From DAISJD01 sp036821645 (lineage in GTDB: Bacteria > Pseudomonadota > Alphaproteobacteria > ATCC43930 > CGMCC-115725), in NCBI GenBank assembly GCA_036821645.1, contig DAISJD010000142.1, forward strand, positions 1 to 7,312: a stretch of DNA of 7,312 nt. Direction: 5' to 3'. A model generated the notes under the pieces. The model was not told where the DNA came from, made no database searches, and saw only the letters and a program-made list of their open reading frames with translations. Below, piece by piece: positions 1-6,674 of this stretch (its first letter is position 1; each line of letters starts with the position of its first letter). A program made the translations under genes and the position numbers.

Positions 1-1997
1 TGTTGAGGGTCACGGGGTCGGGCAAGACCTTCACCATTGCCCATACGATCCAGGCGGTACAGCGCCCGGCCCTGGTCCTCGCCCCGAACAAAACCCTGGC
101 GGCCCAGCTTTACGGCGAAATGAAAAGTTTCTTTCCCGACAATGCGGTCGAATATTTCGTGTCATATTACGACTATTATCAACCCGAGGCCTATGTCGCC
201 CGGACCGACACCTATATCGAAAAAGAAAGCTCGATCAACGAACAGATCGACCGGATGCGCCATGCCGCGACCCGCGCCCTCCTGGAACGGCGCGATGTGA
301 TCATCGTGGCGAGCGTCAGTTGTATTTATGGTATCGGGTCGGTCGAAACCTATTCGCGCATGGTGATCGACCTTGCCAAGGGGCAGCGGATCGATCGGAC
401 CCTGCTCTTGGGGCAATTGGTGGAATTGCAATATCGGCGCAACGATCTGGCGTTTCAACGCGGCACGTTTCGGGTGCGCGGCGATACGGTCGAACTGTTC
501 CCCGCCCACTATGAGGATCGGGCCTGGCGCTTGTCGCTGTTCGGCGACGAGTTGGAGGCGATCTATGAAATCGATTCCCTGACCGGGGAAAAGGTCGCAT
601 CCTTGCCCGAGATCCGCATCTATGCCAACAGCCACTACGTCACGCCGCGCCCGACCCTGCAACAGGCGGTGAAGGAGATCAAGGCCGATCTCGTCGCCCG
701 TCTCGATGAATTGCAGGCGCAAAACAAACTGGTCGAATTGCAACGGTTGGAGCAACGGACCCGGTTCGATCTGGAAATGATTCAGGCGACCGGGGCCTGT
801 GCCGGGATCGAAAATTATTCGCGCTATCTTTCCGGTCGCGGGGCGGGGGAACCGCCGCCGACCCTGTTCGAATATCTGCCGGACGATGCGCTCGTCGTCA
901 TCGATGAAAGCCATGTCACTGTGCCCCAGATCGGCGGCATGTATAAGGGCGACTTTCAACGCAAATCGACCCTGGCCGAATATGGCTTCCGCCTGCCATC
1001 CTGTATGGATAATCGCCCGCTGAAATTCGAGGAATGGGAACGGATGCGGGGCCAGACGATTTTCGTGTCGGCGACCCCCGGCCCCTGGGAATTGGACCGC
1101 ACGGGCGGGGCCTTCATCGAACAGGTCGTGCGTCCGACCGGGCTCATCGATCCGGTCTGCATCATCCGTCCGACGGAAACCCAGGTCGACGATTTGTTGG
1201 CGGAATGCCGGGATGCGGCGCAGCAGGGCCACCGGGTGTTGGTGACGACCCTGACCAAGAAAATGGCCGAGGCGCTGACCGAATATATGCACGAAGCGGG
1301 CATCCGTGTGCGCTATATCCATTCCGACGTTGATACGTTGGAGCGGATCGAGATCATCCGGGATCTGCGTCTCGGGGCGTTCGACGTCTTGATCGGGATC
1401 AACCTGCTGCGCGAGGGGTTGGATATTCCCGAATGCGCGTTGGTGGCGATTCTCGATGCCGACAAAGAAGGGTATCTGCGCTCGCGCACGTCGCTCATCC
1501 AGACGATCGGTCGGGCCGCGCGCAATGTCGAGGGCCGCGCCATTCTCTATGCCGACCGCATCACCAACAGCATGCAGGCGGCGTTGGACGAATGCGCGCG
1601 CCGCCGGGAAAAGCAGCAGGCTTATAATGCCGCCCACGGCATCACCCCGGAAAGCGTCAAACGCCAGATCGGCGACATCATCCAATCGGTCTATGCGCAG
1701 GATTCATTGACCGTCACGATCGATGCCGATCGCACCGCCTATGTCGGGGCCAATCTGAAGGCGGTGTTGGCCGATCTCGACAAACGGATGCGGGCGGCGG
1801 CGGCCGATCTCGAATTTGAAGAGGCGGCCCGCCTGCGCGACGAAATCAAACGGTTGGAAAGTCAGGATTTGGGTGTGCCGCTCGTCTATGAGACGACGGC
1901 CCGCCCGACTGTTGCCGCCCGGTCCACCGGGGGTAAAGCGGGGACCGATGCCCGGGGCAGTGCGCGCGCCAAGGCCCGCAACAAACGCGGGCGATAA
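1..1997 (+). CDS. uvrB: UvrABC excinuclease subunit B, 5'-truncated by the window edge
   Basis: UvrB is the damage-verifying helicase-like subunit of nucleotide excision repair; it is loaded on DNA by UvrA and then recruits UvrC. The frame is open from the first base, so about 35-40 N-terminal residues are missing; 664 residues remain. Counting from the TTG at base 3: Walker A TGSGKT at 4-9, the damage-probing beta-hairpin with its YYDYYQPEAY core around 51-74, Walker B DESH at 301-304, helicase motif V (LLREGLDIPE) near 468-477, motif VI QTIGRAARN at 500-508, and the C-terminal UVR domain that contacts UvrC at about 584-618. A basic low-complexity tail follows to residue 664. The first Walker A glycine (family GVTGSGKT) reads as Arg (AGG, bases 6-8); this lies at the contig edge and may be an assembly error. 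It ends TAA, 46 nt before the chosen start of the next + strand gene, with no terminator seen. Confidence 0.98.
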   Translation, partial: LRVTGSGKTFTIAHTIQAVQRPALVLAPNKTLAAQLYGEMKSFFPDNAVEYFVSYYDYYQPEAYVARTDTYIEKESSINEQIDRMRHAATRALLERRDVIIVASVSCIYGIGSVETYSRMVIDLAKGQRIDRTLLLGQLVELQYRRNDLAFQRGTFRVRGDTVELFPAHYEDRAWRLSLFGDELEAIYEIDSLTGEKVASLPEIRIYANSHYVTPRPTLQQAVKEIKADLVARLDELQAQNKLVELQRLEQRTRFDLEMIQATGACAGIENYSRYLSGRGAGEPPPTLFEYLPDDALVVIDESHVTVPQIGGMYKGDFQRKSTLAEYGFRLPSCMDNRPLKFEEWERMRGQTIFVSATPGPWELDRTGGAFIEQVVRPTGLIDPVCIIRPTETQVDDLLAECRDAAQQGHRVLVTTLTKKMAEALTEYMHEAGIRVRYIHSDVDTLERIEIIRDLRLGAFDVLIGINLLREGLDIPECALVAILDADKEGYLRSRTSLIQTIGRAARNVEGRAILYADRITNSMQAALDECARRREKQQAYNAAHGITPESVKRQIGDIIQSVYAQDSLTVTIDADRTAYVGANLKAVLADLDKRMRAAAADLEFEEAARLRDEIKRLESQDLGVPLVYETTARPTVAARSTGGKAGTDARGSARAKARNKRGR

Positions 1998-2043
1998 CGG
2001 GTCAGTGTTTGGGCTTTGCGCGATGATGCAGGTCTTGGGAAGG

Positions 2044-2874
2044 ATGGGGGAAGTCGTGCCGATAGAGAAGACGACCGGGCCGGGTGCCGGATTGCCCGAT
2101 GGGATGCCCCGGGGGGCGTTGGTCACGGGTGCCGGCAAACGGATCGGGCGGGCGATCGCCCAAAGCTTGGCCGAGGCCGGTTTTCAGGTCGGGGTGCATT
2201 ATCACCAATCCCGCGCGGCGGCGGAAAGCCTGGTCGCCGAGATCGTGGCGGCAGGCGGTGTGGCCGAGGCCTTCCAGGCCGATCTCGCCGTCGAGGCGGA
2301 TGTCGCCCGCCTGGTGCCCGCCGCAACGGCGGCCCTGGGGCCGATCGGGTGTCTCGTCAATAACGCCTCGACCTTCGAGTATGATACGCTGGCGAGTACG
2401 ACGCGGGCCAGTTGGGATTACCATCTCGAACCGAATCTGCGGGCCCCCTTCGTCTTGAGCCAGGCCTTCGCCGCCGCCTTGCCGGGGGATATGTCGGGGA
2501 TCATCGTCAATCTGATCGATCAACGGGTTTGGAACCTCACCCCGCATTTCATGAGCTATACGGTGAGTAAGGCAGCCCTTTGGACCTTGACCCAGACCAT
2601 GGCTTTGGCCTTGGCCCCGCGCATCCGCGTCAATGCCATCGGGCCCGGCCCCACTCTGCCATCCATCCATCAGACCGAGGCGCAATTTGCCGAACAATGC
2701 GCGCGCATGCCGTTGCAACGGGGGACCAGTCCGGCGGAAATCGCCGAAACGGTGTTGTTTTTGGTGAAGGCGCGCGCGGTGACGGGTCAGATGATCGCGT
2801 TGGACGGGGGACAGCATCTGGGCTGGGGCTTTCCCGCCAGTGCCGGGATCAGTGCGCACGAAGGGGCGGAGTAA
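2044..2874 (+). CDS. FolM/PTR1-like pteridine reductase (short-chain dehydrogenase/reductase)
   Basis: This is an NADPH-dependent cytosolic SDR enzyme expected to reduce dihydropterins (dihydromonapterin or dihydrofolate). Seen, numbered from ATG 2044 (276 aa): cofactor loop TGAGKRIG at 28-35, NNAS at 106-109, and catalytic YTVSK at 172-176 with Asp159 where most SDRs have Ser. An Asp 13 residues before Tyr, and Lys 4 after it, is the spacing of Leishmania PTR1 (Asp181-Tyr194-Lys198), and the KRIG cofactor loop is also typical of PTR1/FolM. Pteridine reductase is therefore favoured over a generic SDR. The gene lies 46 nt after uvrB and 5 nt before the dihydroneopterin aldolase gene, consistent with a pterin role. 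The start is uncertain: in-frame ATGs at 2023, 2026 and 2104 and a GTG at 2056 are alternatives, and none has a clearly superior ribosome binding site. The SDR fold itself begins near residue 21, so the 2104 start (256 aa) would still give a whole enzyme. Confidence 0.85.
   Translation: MGEVVPIEKTTGPGAGLPDGMPRGALVTGAGKRIGRAIAQSLAEAGFQVGVHYHQSRAAAESLVAEIVAAGGVAEAFQADLAVEADVARLVPAATAALGPIGCLVNNASTFEYDTLASTTRASWDYHLEPNLRAPFVLSQAFAAALPGDMSGIIVNLIDQRVWNLTPHFMSYTVSKAALWTLTQTMALALAPRIRVNAIGPGPTLPSIHQTEAQFAEQCARMPLQRGTSPAEIAETVLFLVKARAVTGQMIALDGGQHLGWGFPASAGISAHEGAE
2868..2871 (+). promoter_or_regulatory. Ribosome binding site of folB
   Basis: GGAG lies 8 nt before the ATG at 2880 and ends one base before the upstream reductase stop codon (TAA 2872-2874). 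It supports the chosen folB start and suggests translational coupling of the two pterin genes. Confidence 0.6.
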
Positions 2875-2879
2875 GAAAA

Positions 2880-3299
2880 ATGACGGCCATGATGAAACCC
2901 CTGACTGCCGCCATCCCGGCGGATCGCCCCGCCGCCCCGACCACCCGCCGCGTCTTCGTGCGTGATTTTGTCCTGCCCTGTCGGATCGGGGTGCATGCCC
3001 ATGAACAACAGGGGGTGCAACGGGTTCGGATCAATCTTGATCTCTGCGTTGAAGATGACGGCACCCCGTTGCAGGATGATTTGCGCAATGTCGTCTGTTA
3101 TGACGCAATAATTACCAAATTGCGTCAAATGATCACCGAAAGCGACCATCTCTATCTCATCGAAACCCTGGCCGAACAGATTGCACAGCTTTGTTTGGCC
3201 GATAAACGTCTGCAAAAGGTCGCGGTACAAGTTGAAAAACTCGACGTTTATCAGGATGTCGCCTCGGTCGGTGTGGCGATCGAGCGGTTTGCTTCATGA
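2880..3299 (+). CDS. folB: Dihydroneopterin aldolase family protein (FolB, possibly FolX)
   Basis: FolB cleaves 7,8-dihydroneopterin to 6-hydroxymethyl-dihydropterin and glycolaldehyde in folate synthesis; the related FolX epimerises dihydroneopterin triphosphate. The 139-aa product has the family residues: Glu42 in IGVHAHEQ, Tyr74 in VCYDA, Glu95 in YLIETLAEQIA, and Lys120 in VEKLDVY, ending SVGVAIER. The first ~22 residues form a Pro/Ala-rich extension ahead of the fold, so Met4 or Met5 could also be the start. GGAG at 2868-2871 lies 8 nt before ATG 2880 and overlaps the end of the upstream reductase gene, so the two are probably co-translated. One oddity is that the residue after the catalytic Lys is Leu, whereas FolB usually has Pro there (KPxA); FolX has KL. 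FolB remains the default call, but epimerase activity cannot be excluded. Confidence 0.9.
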   Translation: MTAMMKPLTAAIPADRPAAPTTRRVFVRDFVLPCRIGVHAHEQQGVQRVRINLDLCVEDDGTPLQDDLRNVVCYDAIITKLRQMITESDHLYLIETLAEQIAQLCLADKRLQKVAVQVEKLDVYQDVASVGVAIERFAS

Positions 3300-3435
3300 T
3301 GGCGATCGGGCTTGACTTATCGATGCAAAGATTGGGTGCGGGTGATTCGGGGGGGGAGTTGTTCACAGCCATGTTTTCTTGGGCGGCACCCTATGGGAAA
3401 ATCGCGTAGATGGCCCCTCAATGAGACGTTAACGG

Positions 3436-3494
3436 TATTGACATAATTAAAATATATTAAAATCAATGGTTTATATAAAATGCCTAAAAAATAG
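3436..3494. other. AT-rich segment, candidate DNA unwinding element
   Basis: By my count only 9 of 59 bases are G or C (about 85% AT) in an otherwise GC-rich window. It contains TTAA at 3447-3450 and 3457-3460 (TTAA-N6-TTAA, one base short of the TTAA-N7-TTAA CtrA consensus) and several A-tracts. It lies about 55 bp to the left of the DnaA-box cluster. Confidence 0.5.
3461..3473 (+). promoter_or_regulatory. Perfect IHF consensus site
   Basis: AATCAATGGTTTA matches WATCAANNNNTTR at every fixed position. It lies within the AT-rich stretch and upstream of the DnaA boxes, as IHF sites do in several proteobacterial origins. A 13-bp degenerate consensus in AT-rich DNA can arise by chance, so context carries most of the weight. 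Confidence 0.5.
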
Positions 3495-3547
3495 CCAACT
3501 ACGGGAAACCCTAGGGCCTGTGCCGCTCTCAGCCGTTCATCCTGTAC

Positions 3548-3604
3548 TTTCCCACACAGTTATCCACAGATTCCGTGGATACATGAACAAAGCCCTGTGG
3601 ATCA
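3548..3604. promoter_or_regulatory. Cluster of DnaA-box sequences
   Basis: TTATCCACA at 3560-3568 (+) is identical to E. coli oriC boxes R1/R4. At 3596-3604 the minus strand reads TGATCCACA, which is the sequence of the Caulobacter origin G-box. Two weaker two-mismatch copies flank them: TTTCCCACA at 3548-3556 (+) and GTATCCACG at 3574-3582 (-). Four related 9-mers fall within 57 bp, in two opposite orientations. The cluster ends 32 nt before the uvrC start. Confidence 0.6.
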
Positions 3605-3636
3605 TGCGTTTGGCCCTGTTGCTGGATTGATCGTGT

Positions 3637-5634
3637 ATGATGACGAATGTGCCGACGCCGGAATGCTCTGATGACGCGATCGAAACCCTCTCGCTGCCGG
3701 AAGAGGCGGGGCGGTTTTCCCTGGAAGAAGCCCTGCCCGCCGACAGTGCGATCGCCGCCGGGGTCGCGGTCATTCGCGGCGTGGCGAAATCGTTGCCTCT
3801 GTCACCGGGCGTCTATCGGATGTTGAATGCGGCGGGCGATGTGCTTTATGTGGGTAAGGCGCGCCAGCTTAAAAACCGGGTGACGAACTATACGAATTTG
3901 AACGGGCTATCGACCCGTATCCGCCGGATGGTGGCGGAAACGGCGTCCATGATCGTGGTGACGACCCATACCGAGGTCGACGCCCTGCTGCTGGAAAGCA
4001 ATCTGATCAAGACCCTGCGGCCGCGGTTCAATGTGCTGCTGCGCGATGATAAATCGTTTCCCTATATTCATCTGCGTTCCGATCATCCGGTGCCGCAATT
4101 GACCAAGCATCGCGGTGCGCGCAGTGAAAAGGGGGAATATTTCGGGCCGTTCGCCTCGGCAGGGGCTGTCAACCGCACCATCACGGCCCTGCACCGGGCG
4201 TTTTTGCTGCGCGCGTGCAGCGATGCGATCTTTACCAGCCGCACGCGCCCCTGCCTGCAATATCAGATCAAACGCTGTTCGGCACCGTGCGTCGACCGGA
4301 TCTCGCAGGATGCCTATCTGAAACTGGTGGCCGAGGCGCGGGATTTCCTGACCGGGCGTTCGACCGAAATCAATCAGCGTCTAGCCCAAGAGATGATGGC
4401 GGCGGCCGATGTGCTGGATTACGAACGGGCGGCTGAATTGCGCAATCGCCTGCGCGCCTTGGCCCAGGTCCAAGCCGATCAGACGATCAATGTCGAAGGG
4501 GTCGGCCATGCCGATATCATCGCGGCCCATCAAGAGGCGGGCCAGACCTGCATTCAGGTGTTTTTCTTTCGCAACGGTCAGAATTGGGGCAATCGGGTCT
4601 ATTTTCCAAGCCACGATCGCCAGATGGGGGTGGATCGGGTCTTGGCCGCCTTCATCGGGCAATTCTATGCCGGCAACCAGCCCCCACCCCTTATTCTTTT
4701 GAGCGACCGGCCGGCCGATACCGAACTCTTGACCGAGGCGCTTGGCGCATTGGCAGGGCATAAGGTGGCGATCCAGATTCCGCAGCGGCGCGATAAGTTG
4801 AAACTGGTCGAGCATGCCCTGACCAATGCCCGCGAGGCCCTGGCCCGCCATCAGGCCGAAGCCACGACCCATCGCCGCCTGTTGGACAAGCTTGGCACCT
4901 TGTTCGGGATCGATCAGCCGATCAATCGGATCGAAGTCTACGATAACAGCCATATCCAAGGCACCCATGCGATCGGGGCCATGATCGTTGCGGGGCCGGA
5001 AGGCTTCGTCAAAAGCGCCTATCGCAAATTCACGATCAAAGGGGCGATCGCCGTCTCGGCCCATAACCCTTTGCCCAGCACGGGGGCAGCCTATCGGGCC
5101 GGTGATGATTACGCGATGATGGCCGAGGTCTTGACCCGGCGGTTTCAACGGGGCCTGGACGAGGCCCAGCGCGAGACGGCGGATCAATGGCCCGATCTGG
5201 TCCTGATCGATGGCGGGGCCGGACAATTGGCGAGTGTGGCCCGTGTCCTGGCCGATCTCGGCATCGCGGACGTTACCTTGGTCGCGATCGCCAAGGGGCC
5301 CGATCGCAATGCCGGGCGCGAACGGTTTTTCATGGCGGATCGGGGACCCTTTTCCCTCGACCCGAAAGACCCGGTGCTGTATTACCTGCAACGCCTGCGG
5401 GACGAGGCCCATCGCTTTGCCATCGGAACCCATCGGGCGAAACGCCAAAAAGCCCTCGTCACGTCCCCCTTGGACGAGGTGCCGGGCATCGGCCCCGCCC
5501 GCAAAAAAGCCCTGCTGCTGCATTTCGGGTCCGCCCGCGCGGTGCAGCGCGCCGGGCTCAGCGACCTTGAACAGGTGCCGGGCATCAATAAGACCGTGGC
5601 GCGCAAGATCTATGATTTTTTTCAAGAAGGGTGA
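3637..5634 (+). CDS. uvrC: UvrABC excinuclease subunit C
   Basis: UvrC makes both incisions around a lesion after UvrB binding. All domains are present in 665 aa: N-terminal GIY-YIG nuclease for the 3' cut (GVY 58-60, YVGKA 71-75, Arg81, Glu120); four cysteines C194, C206, C214, C218 with 12-8-4 spacing, the arrangement of the Fe-S cluster ligands in E. coli UvrC; UVR domain about 243-278; RNase H-like nuclease for the 5' cut (Asp436 in YDNSH, Asp490/491, Asp525 in LIDGG, His592 in DEAHRFA); and a double helix-hairpin-helix DNA-binding end at about 611-665. It has about 38 more residues before GVY than E. coli UvrC, an extension I recall from alphaproteobacterial homologues. ATG 3637 and ATG 3640 are tandem starts, both with weak ribosome binding sites. 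The upstream region carries DnaA boxes; no perfect SOS box is seen there. Confidence 0.98.
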   Translation: MMTNVPTPECSDDAIETLSLPEEAGRFSLEEALPADSAIAAGVAVIRGVAKSLPLSPGVYRMLNAAGDVLYVGKARQLKNRVTNYTNLNGLSTRIRRMVAETASMIVVTTHTEVDALLLESNLIKTLRPRFNVLLRDDKSFPYIHLRSDHPVPQLTKHRGARSEKGEYFGPFASAGAVNRTITALHRAFLLRACSDAIFTSRTRPCLQYQIKRCSAPCVDRISQDAYLKLVAEARDFLTGRSTEINQRLAQEMMAAADVLDYERAAELRNRLRALAQVQADQTINVEGVGHADIIAAHQEAGQTCIQVFFFRNGQNWGNRVYFPSHDRQMGVDRVLAAFIGQFYAGNQPPPLILLSDRPADTELLTEALGALAGHKVAIQIPQRRDKLKLVEHALTNAREALARHQAEATTHRRLLDKLGTLFGIDQPINRIEVYDNSHIQGTHAIGAMIVAGPEGFVKSAYRKFTIKGAIAVSAHNPLPSTGAAYRAGDDYAMMAEVLTRRFQRGLDEAQRETADQWPDLVLIDGGAGQLASVARVLADLGIADVTLVAIAKGPDRNAGRERFFMADRGPFSLDPKDPVLYYLQRLRDEAHRFAIGTHRAKRQKALVTSPLDEVPGIGPARKKALLLHFGSARAVQRAGLSDLEQVPGINKTVARKIYDFFQEG

Positions 5635-5759
5635 GTCGGCGCACTGACGACGCCGTCGCCTGGCAGGTGATTGACCGGGAATTGCGCCAGATTGAGATGC
5701 TGGTGACGAATTTTTATGGGTGCGTCGATTTTTCATGGCAAAAACCGGATGGTTTTTAA
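5631..5759 (+). CDS. Possible small protein overlapping the uvrC stop (42 aa, unrecognised)
   Basis: GTG at 5631 overlaps the uvrC TGA (GTGA), the usual layout for translational coupling, and AGAAGG sits directly before it, too close for an ideal ribosome binding site. The product would be 42 aa with a charged helical-looking middle (VIDRELRQIEMLV) and an aromatic end (FYGCVDFSWQKPDGF). The first 26 codons have about 80% G/C at third positions, like the neighbours; the last 16 do not. Its stop lies inside the stem-loop at 5740-5757. I recognise no family. It could be a real coupled peptide, the remnant of a gene once downstream of uvrC, or chance. Confidence 0.25.
   Translation: MSRRTDDAVAWQVIDRELRQIEMLVTNFYGCVDFSWQKPDGF
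5740..5757. terminator. Weak bidirectional stem-loop between convergent uvrC and rcnA
   Basis: A perfect 7-bp inverted repeat, AAAAACC-GGAT-GGTTTTT, has an A-tract on the left arm and a T-tract on the right arm, so it reads the same way from both strands. It lies between the ends of the + strand uvrC and the minus-strand rcnA, where a shared terminator is expected. Only two G-C pairs support the stem, so it may be inefficient. Confidence 0.4.
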
Positions 5760-5766
5760 CCCCCGA

Positions 5767-6663
5767 TTACCAGAGGGACAGCGCGCGGACGCTCTCATAG
5801 CCGATCGACAGCCCGACGATCAGGATGACGGCCCCGGAAAAATAGGGGGCCCGGCGGGCGAAGGTGCCGAACCCATTCCAGCGCCGGGCGAGATGGCGCA
5901 CGCTCAAAGCGGCAAGGGTGCCTGAGGCAACCATGGTGAGGGCAAGGCCGATGCTGAAACACAAGACCAGGGCGAGGCCGAGACTGACTTGTTTCAACTG
6001 AAGGCACAGCAATAAAATCGTGATTGAGGCGGGGCAGGGGACGAGACCGCCGGTCAGGCCGAACAGGATGATCTGGCCCGTGGTGACGGTGCGGTTGGCA
6101 AAGCGCCGGGCGATATCCGCCGCATGGGCGCGTTCATGGGCATCCTGATAGCCGGTTTGGTCCTCATGCCCGTGCGGATGCGGGTGATGGTGATGGTCAT
6201 GGTGGTGGTCGTGATCATGGTGATGGTGATGGTGATGGTGTCCATGCCCGTGGTGATGATCGTGGCCGTGGCTATGCCCGTGATGCCCGTGGCTTGACGG
6301 GTGCGCGTGTCGCCGGAAGGCGCGTTCTTCGGACCAGGTGCGGGCCAGCATCCACAGGGCGACGGCAATGATCAGGATGGCCGAGGCCAGTTGGAAATAG
6401 GGTTCGTTGGTCTCGCCGTCGAACCGGCTGCCGAATGACAATCCGGCCAGGGCGACGACCCAAACGATCGCCGTATGGGAGAGGGTCGCCGATAAGCCCA
6501 GCAGGACGGCCTGGGTCACGGTGCCGCGCACGGCGATGATGAAGGCCGCCATCATGGTTTTGGAATGACCGGGTTCAAGCCCATGCAACGCCCCCAGCAA
6601 GATGGCGCTGGGGATGAAAAGCCAGGCATTGCCCTCGGCGATCAGGGTGGAAAACTCGGTCAT
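5767..6663 (-). CDS. rcnA: Nickel/cobalt efflux permease RcnA
   Basis: RcnA is an inner-membrane exporter of Ni(II) and Co(II) of the NicO family. The 298-aa product closely resembles what I recall of E. coli RcnA (about 275 aa), including the start MTEF, the segment IPSAILLGALHGLEPGHSKT (17-36) with the family metal motif HGLEPGH, TLSHTAIVW (60-68), GLTGGLVPCPASI (202-214) and FSIGLALT (236-243). Apparent membrane segments lie near 15-45, 50-78, 90-108, 196-222, 227-254 and 275-296. The loop between the third and fourth segments is strikingly His-rich: 31 His in residues 119-166, with a run of eight. ATG 6663 matches the family N-terminus; a GACGGA-like ribosome binding site lies just upstream. 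The gene is 11 nt downstream of the repressor gene in the same direction, so the two are probably one operon; in E. coli rcnR and rcnA are divergent. Confidence 0.95.
   Translation of the reverse strand: MTEFSTLIAEGNAWLFIPSAILLGALHGLEPGHSKTMMAAFIIAVRGTVTQAVLLGLSATLSHTAIVWVVALAGLSFGSRFDGETNEPYFQLASAILIIAVALWMLARTWSEERAFRRHAHPSSHGHHGHSHGHDHHHGHGHHHHHHHHDHDHHHDHHHHPHPHGHEDQTGYQDAHERAHAADIARRFANRTVTTGQIILFGLTGGLVPCPASITILLLCLQLKQVSLGLALVLCFSIGLALTMVASGTLAALSVRHLARRWNGFGTFARRAPYFSGAVILIVGLSIGYESVRALSLW
6217..6240. repeat. rcnA: Hexanucleotide repeat inside the rcnA His loop
   Basis: Four perfect ATGGTG units (on the minus strand CACCAT, His-His) encode the run of eight His. Related imperfect units extend left to about 6184. 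Length change by slippage in units of six would add or remove His pairs without a frameshift. Confidence 0.8.
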
Positions 6664-6674
6664 GGGTCCGTCTT

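Larger units (their letters stand above)
3300..3636. other. Gene-free region with origin-of-replication-like architecture
   Basis: No convincing gene is seen in these 337 bases. From left to right: a one-mismatch DnaA-box-like TTGTTCACA at 3359-3367 just after a run of eight G (3349-3356); an AT-rich stretch at 3436-3494; a perfect IHF consensus inside it; then a tight cluster of DnaA-box sequences at 3548-3604. An AT-rich unwinding element, an IHF site and DnaA boxes in a short intergenic segment are the classic ingredients of a bacterial oriC. An alternative is a DnaA/IHF-controlled promoter for uvrC. A TTGACA hexamer (3438-3443) is present, but no well-spaced -10 follows it. Assignment as oriC is inference; known alphaproteobacterial origins are more often near hemE or the parAB/mnmG genes. 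Confidence 0.45.

Noticed and set aside
162..1685. 507-codon open frame on the minus strand opposite uvrB
   Set aside because: It lies fully antisense to a motif-complete uvrB, its translation is low-complexity and shows no recognisable domain, and long antisense frames are common in GC-rich genes.
2002..2859. 285-codon open frame on the minus strand opposite the pteridine reductase gene
   Set aside because: Shadow of the SDR gene; no ribosome binding site or family signature.
3299..3409. 36-codon frame starting in a TGATG overlap with the folB stop
   Set aside because: The overlap looks like coupling, but the product is unremarkable, runs through an eight-G homopolymer, and resembles nothing known; kept out of the feature list.
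3438..3443. Perfect TTGACA hexamer upstream of uvrC as a promoter
   Set aside because: No -10-like hexamer lies 16-18 bp downstream; TATA-like strings nearby are at wrong distances, so no promoter is called.
3361..3545. SOS box for uvrC (GTTC at 3361 and 3535)
   Set aside because: Neither is followed by GTTC after exactly 7 bases; the closest has an 8-base spacer and ends GTTT.
2152..5292. Four copies of GCGATCGCC (at 2152, 3748, 5044 and 5284), resembling the cyanobacterial HIP1 repeat
   Set aside because: All four read in frame as Ala-Ile-Ala with the favoured codons GCG ATC GCC, so codon preference explains them.
4381..5736. 451-codon open frame on the minus strand opposite uvrC
   Set aside because: Antisense shadow of uvrC, whose nuclease and helix-hairpin-helix motifs are intact; no recognisable family in the antisense product.
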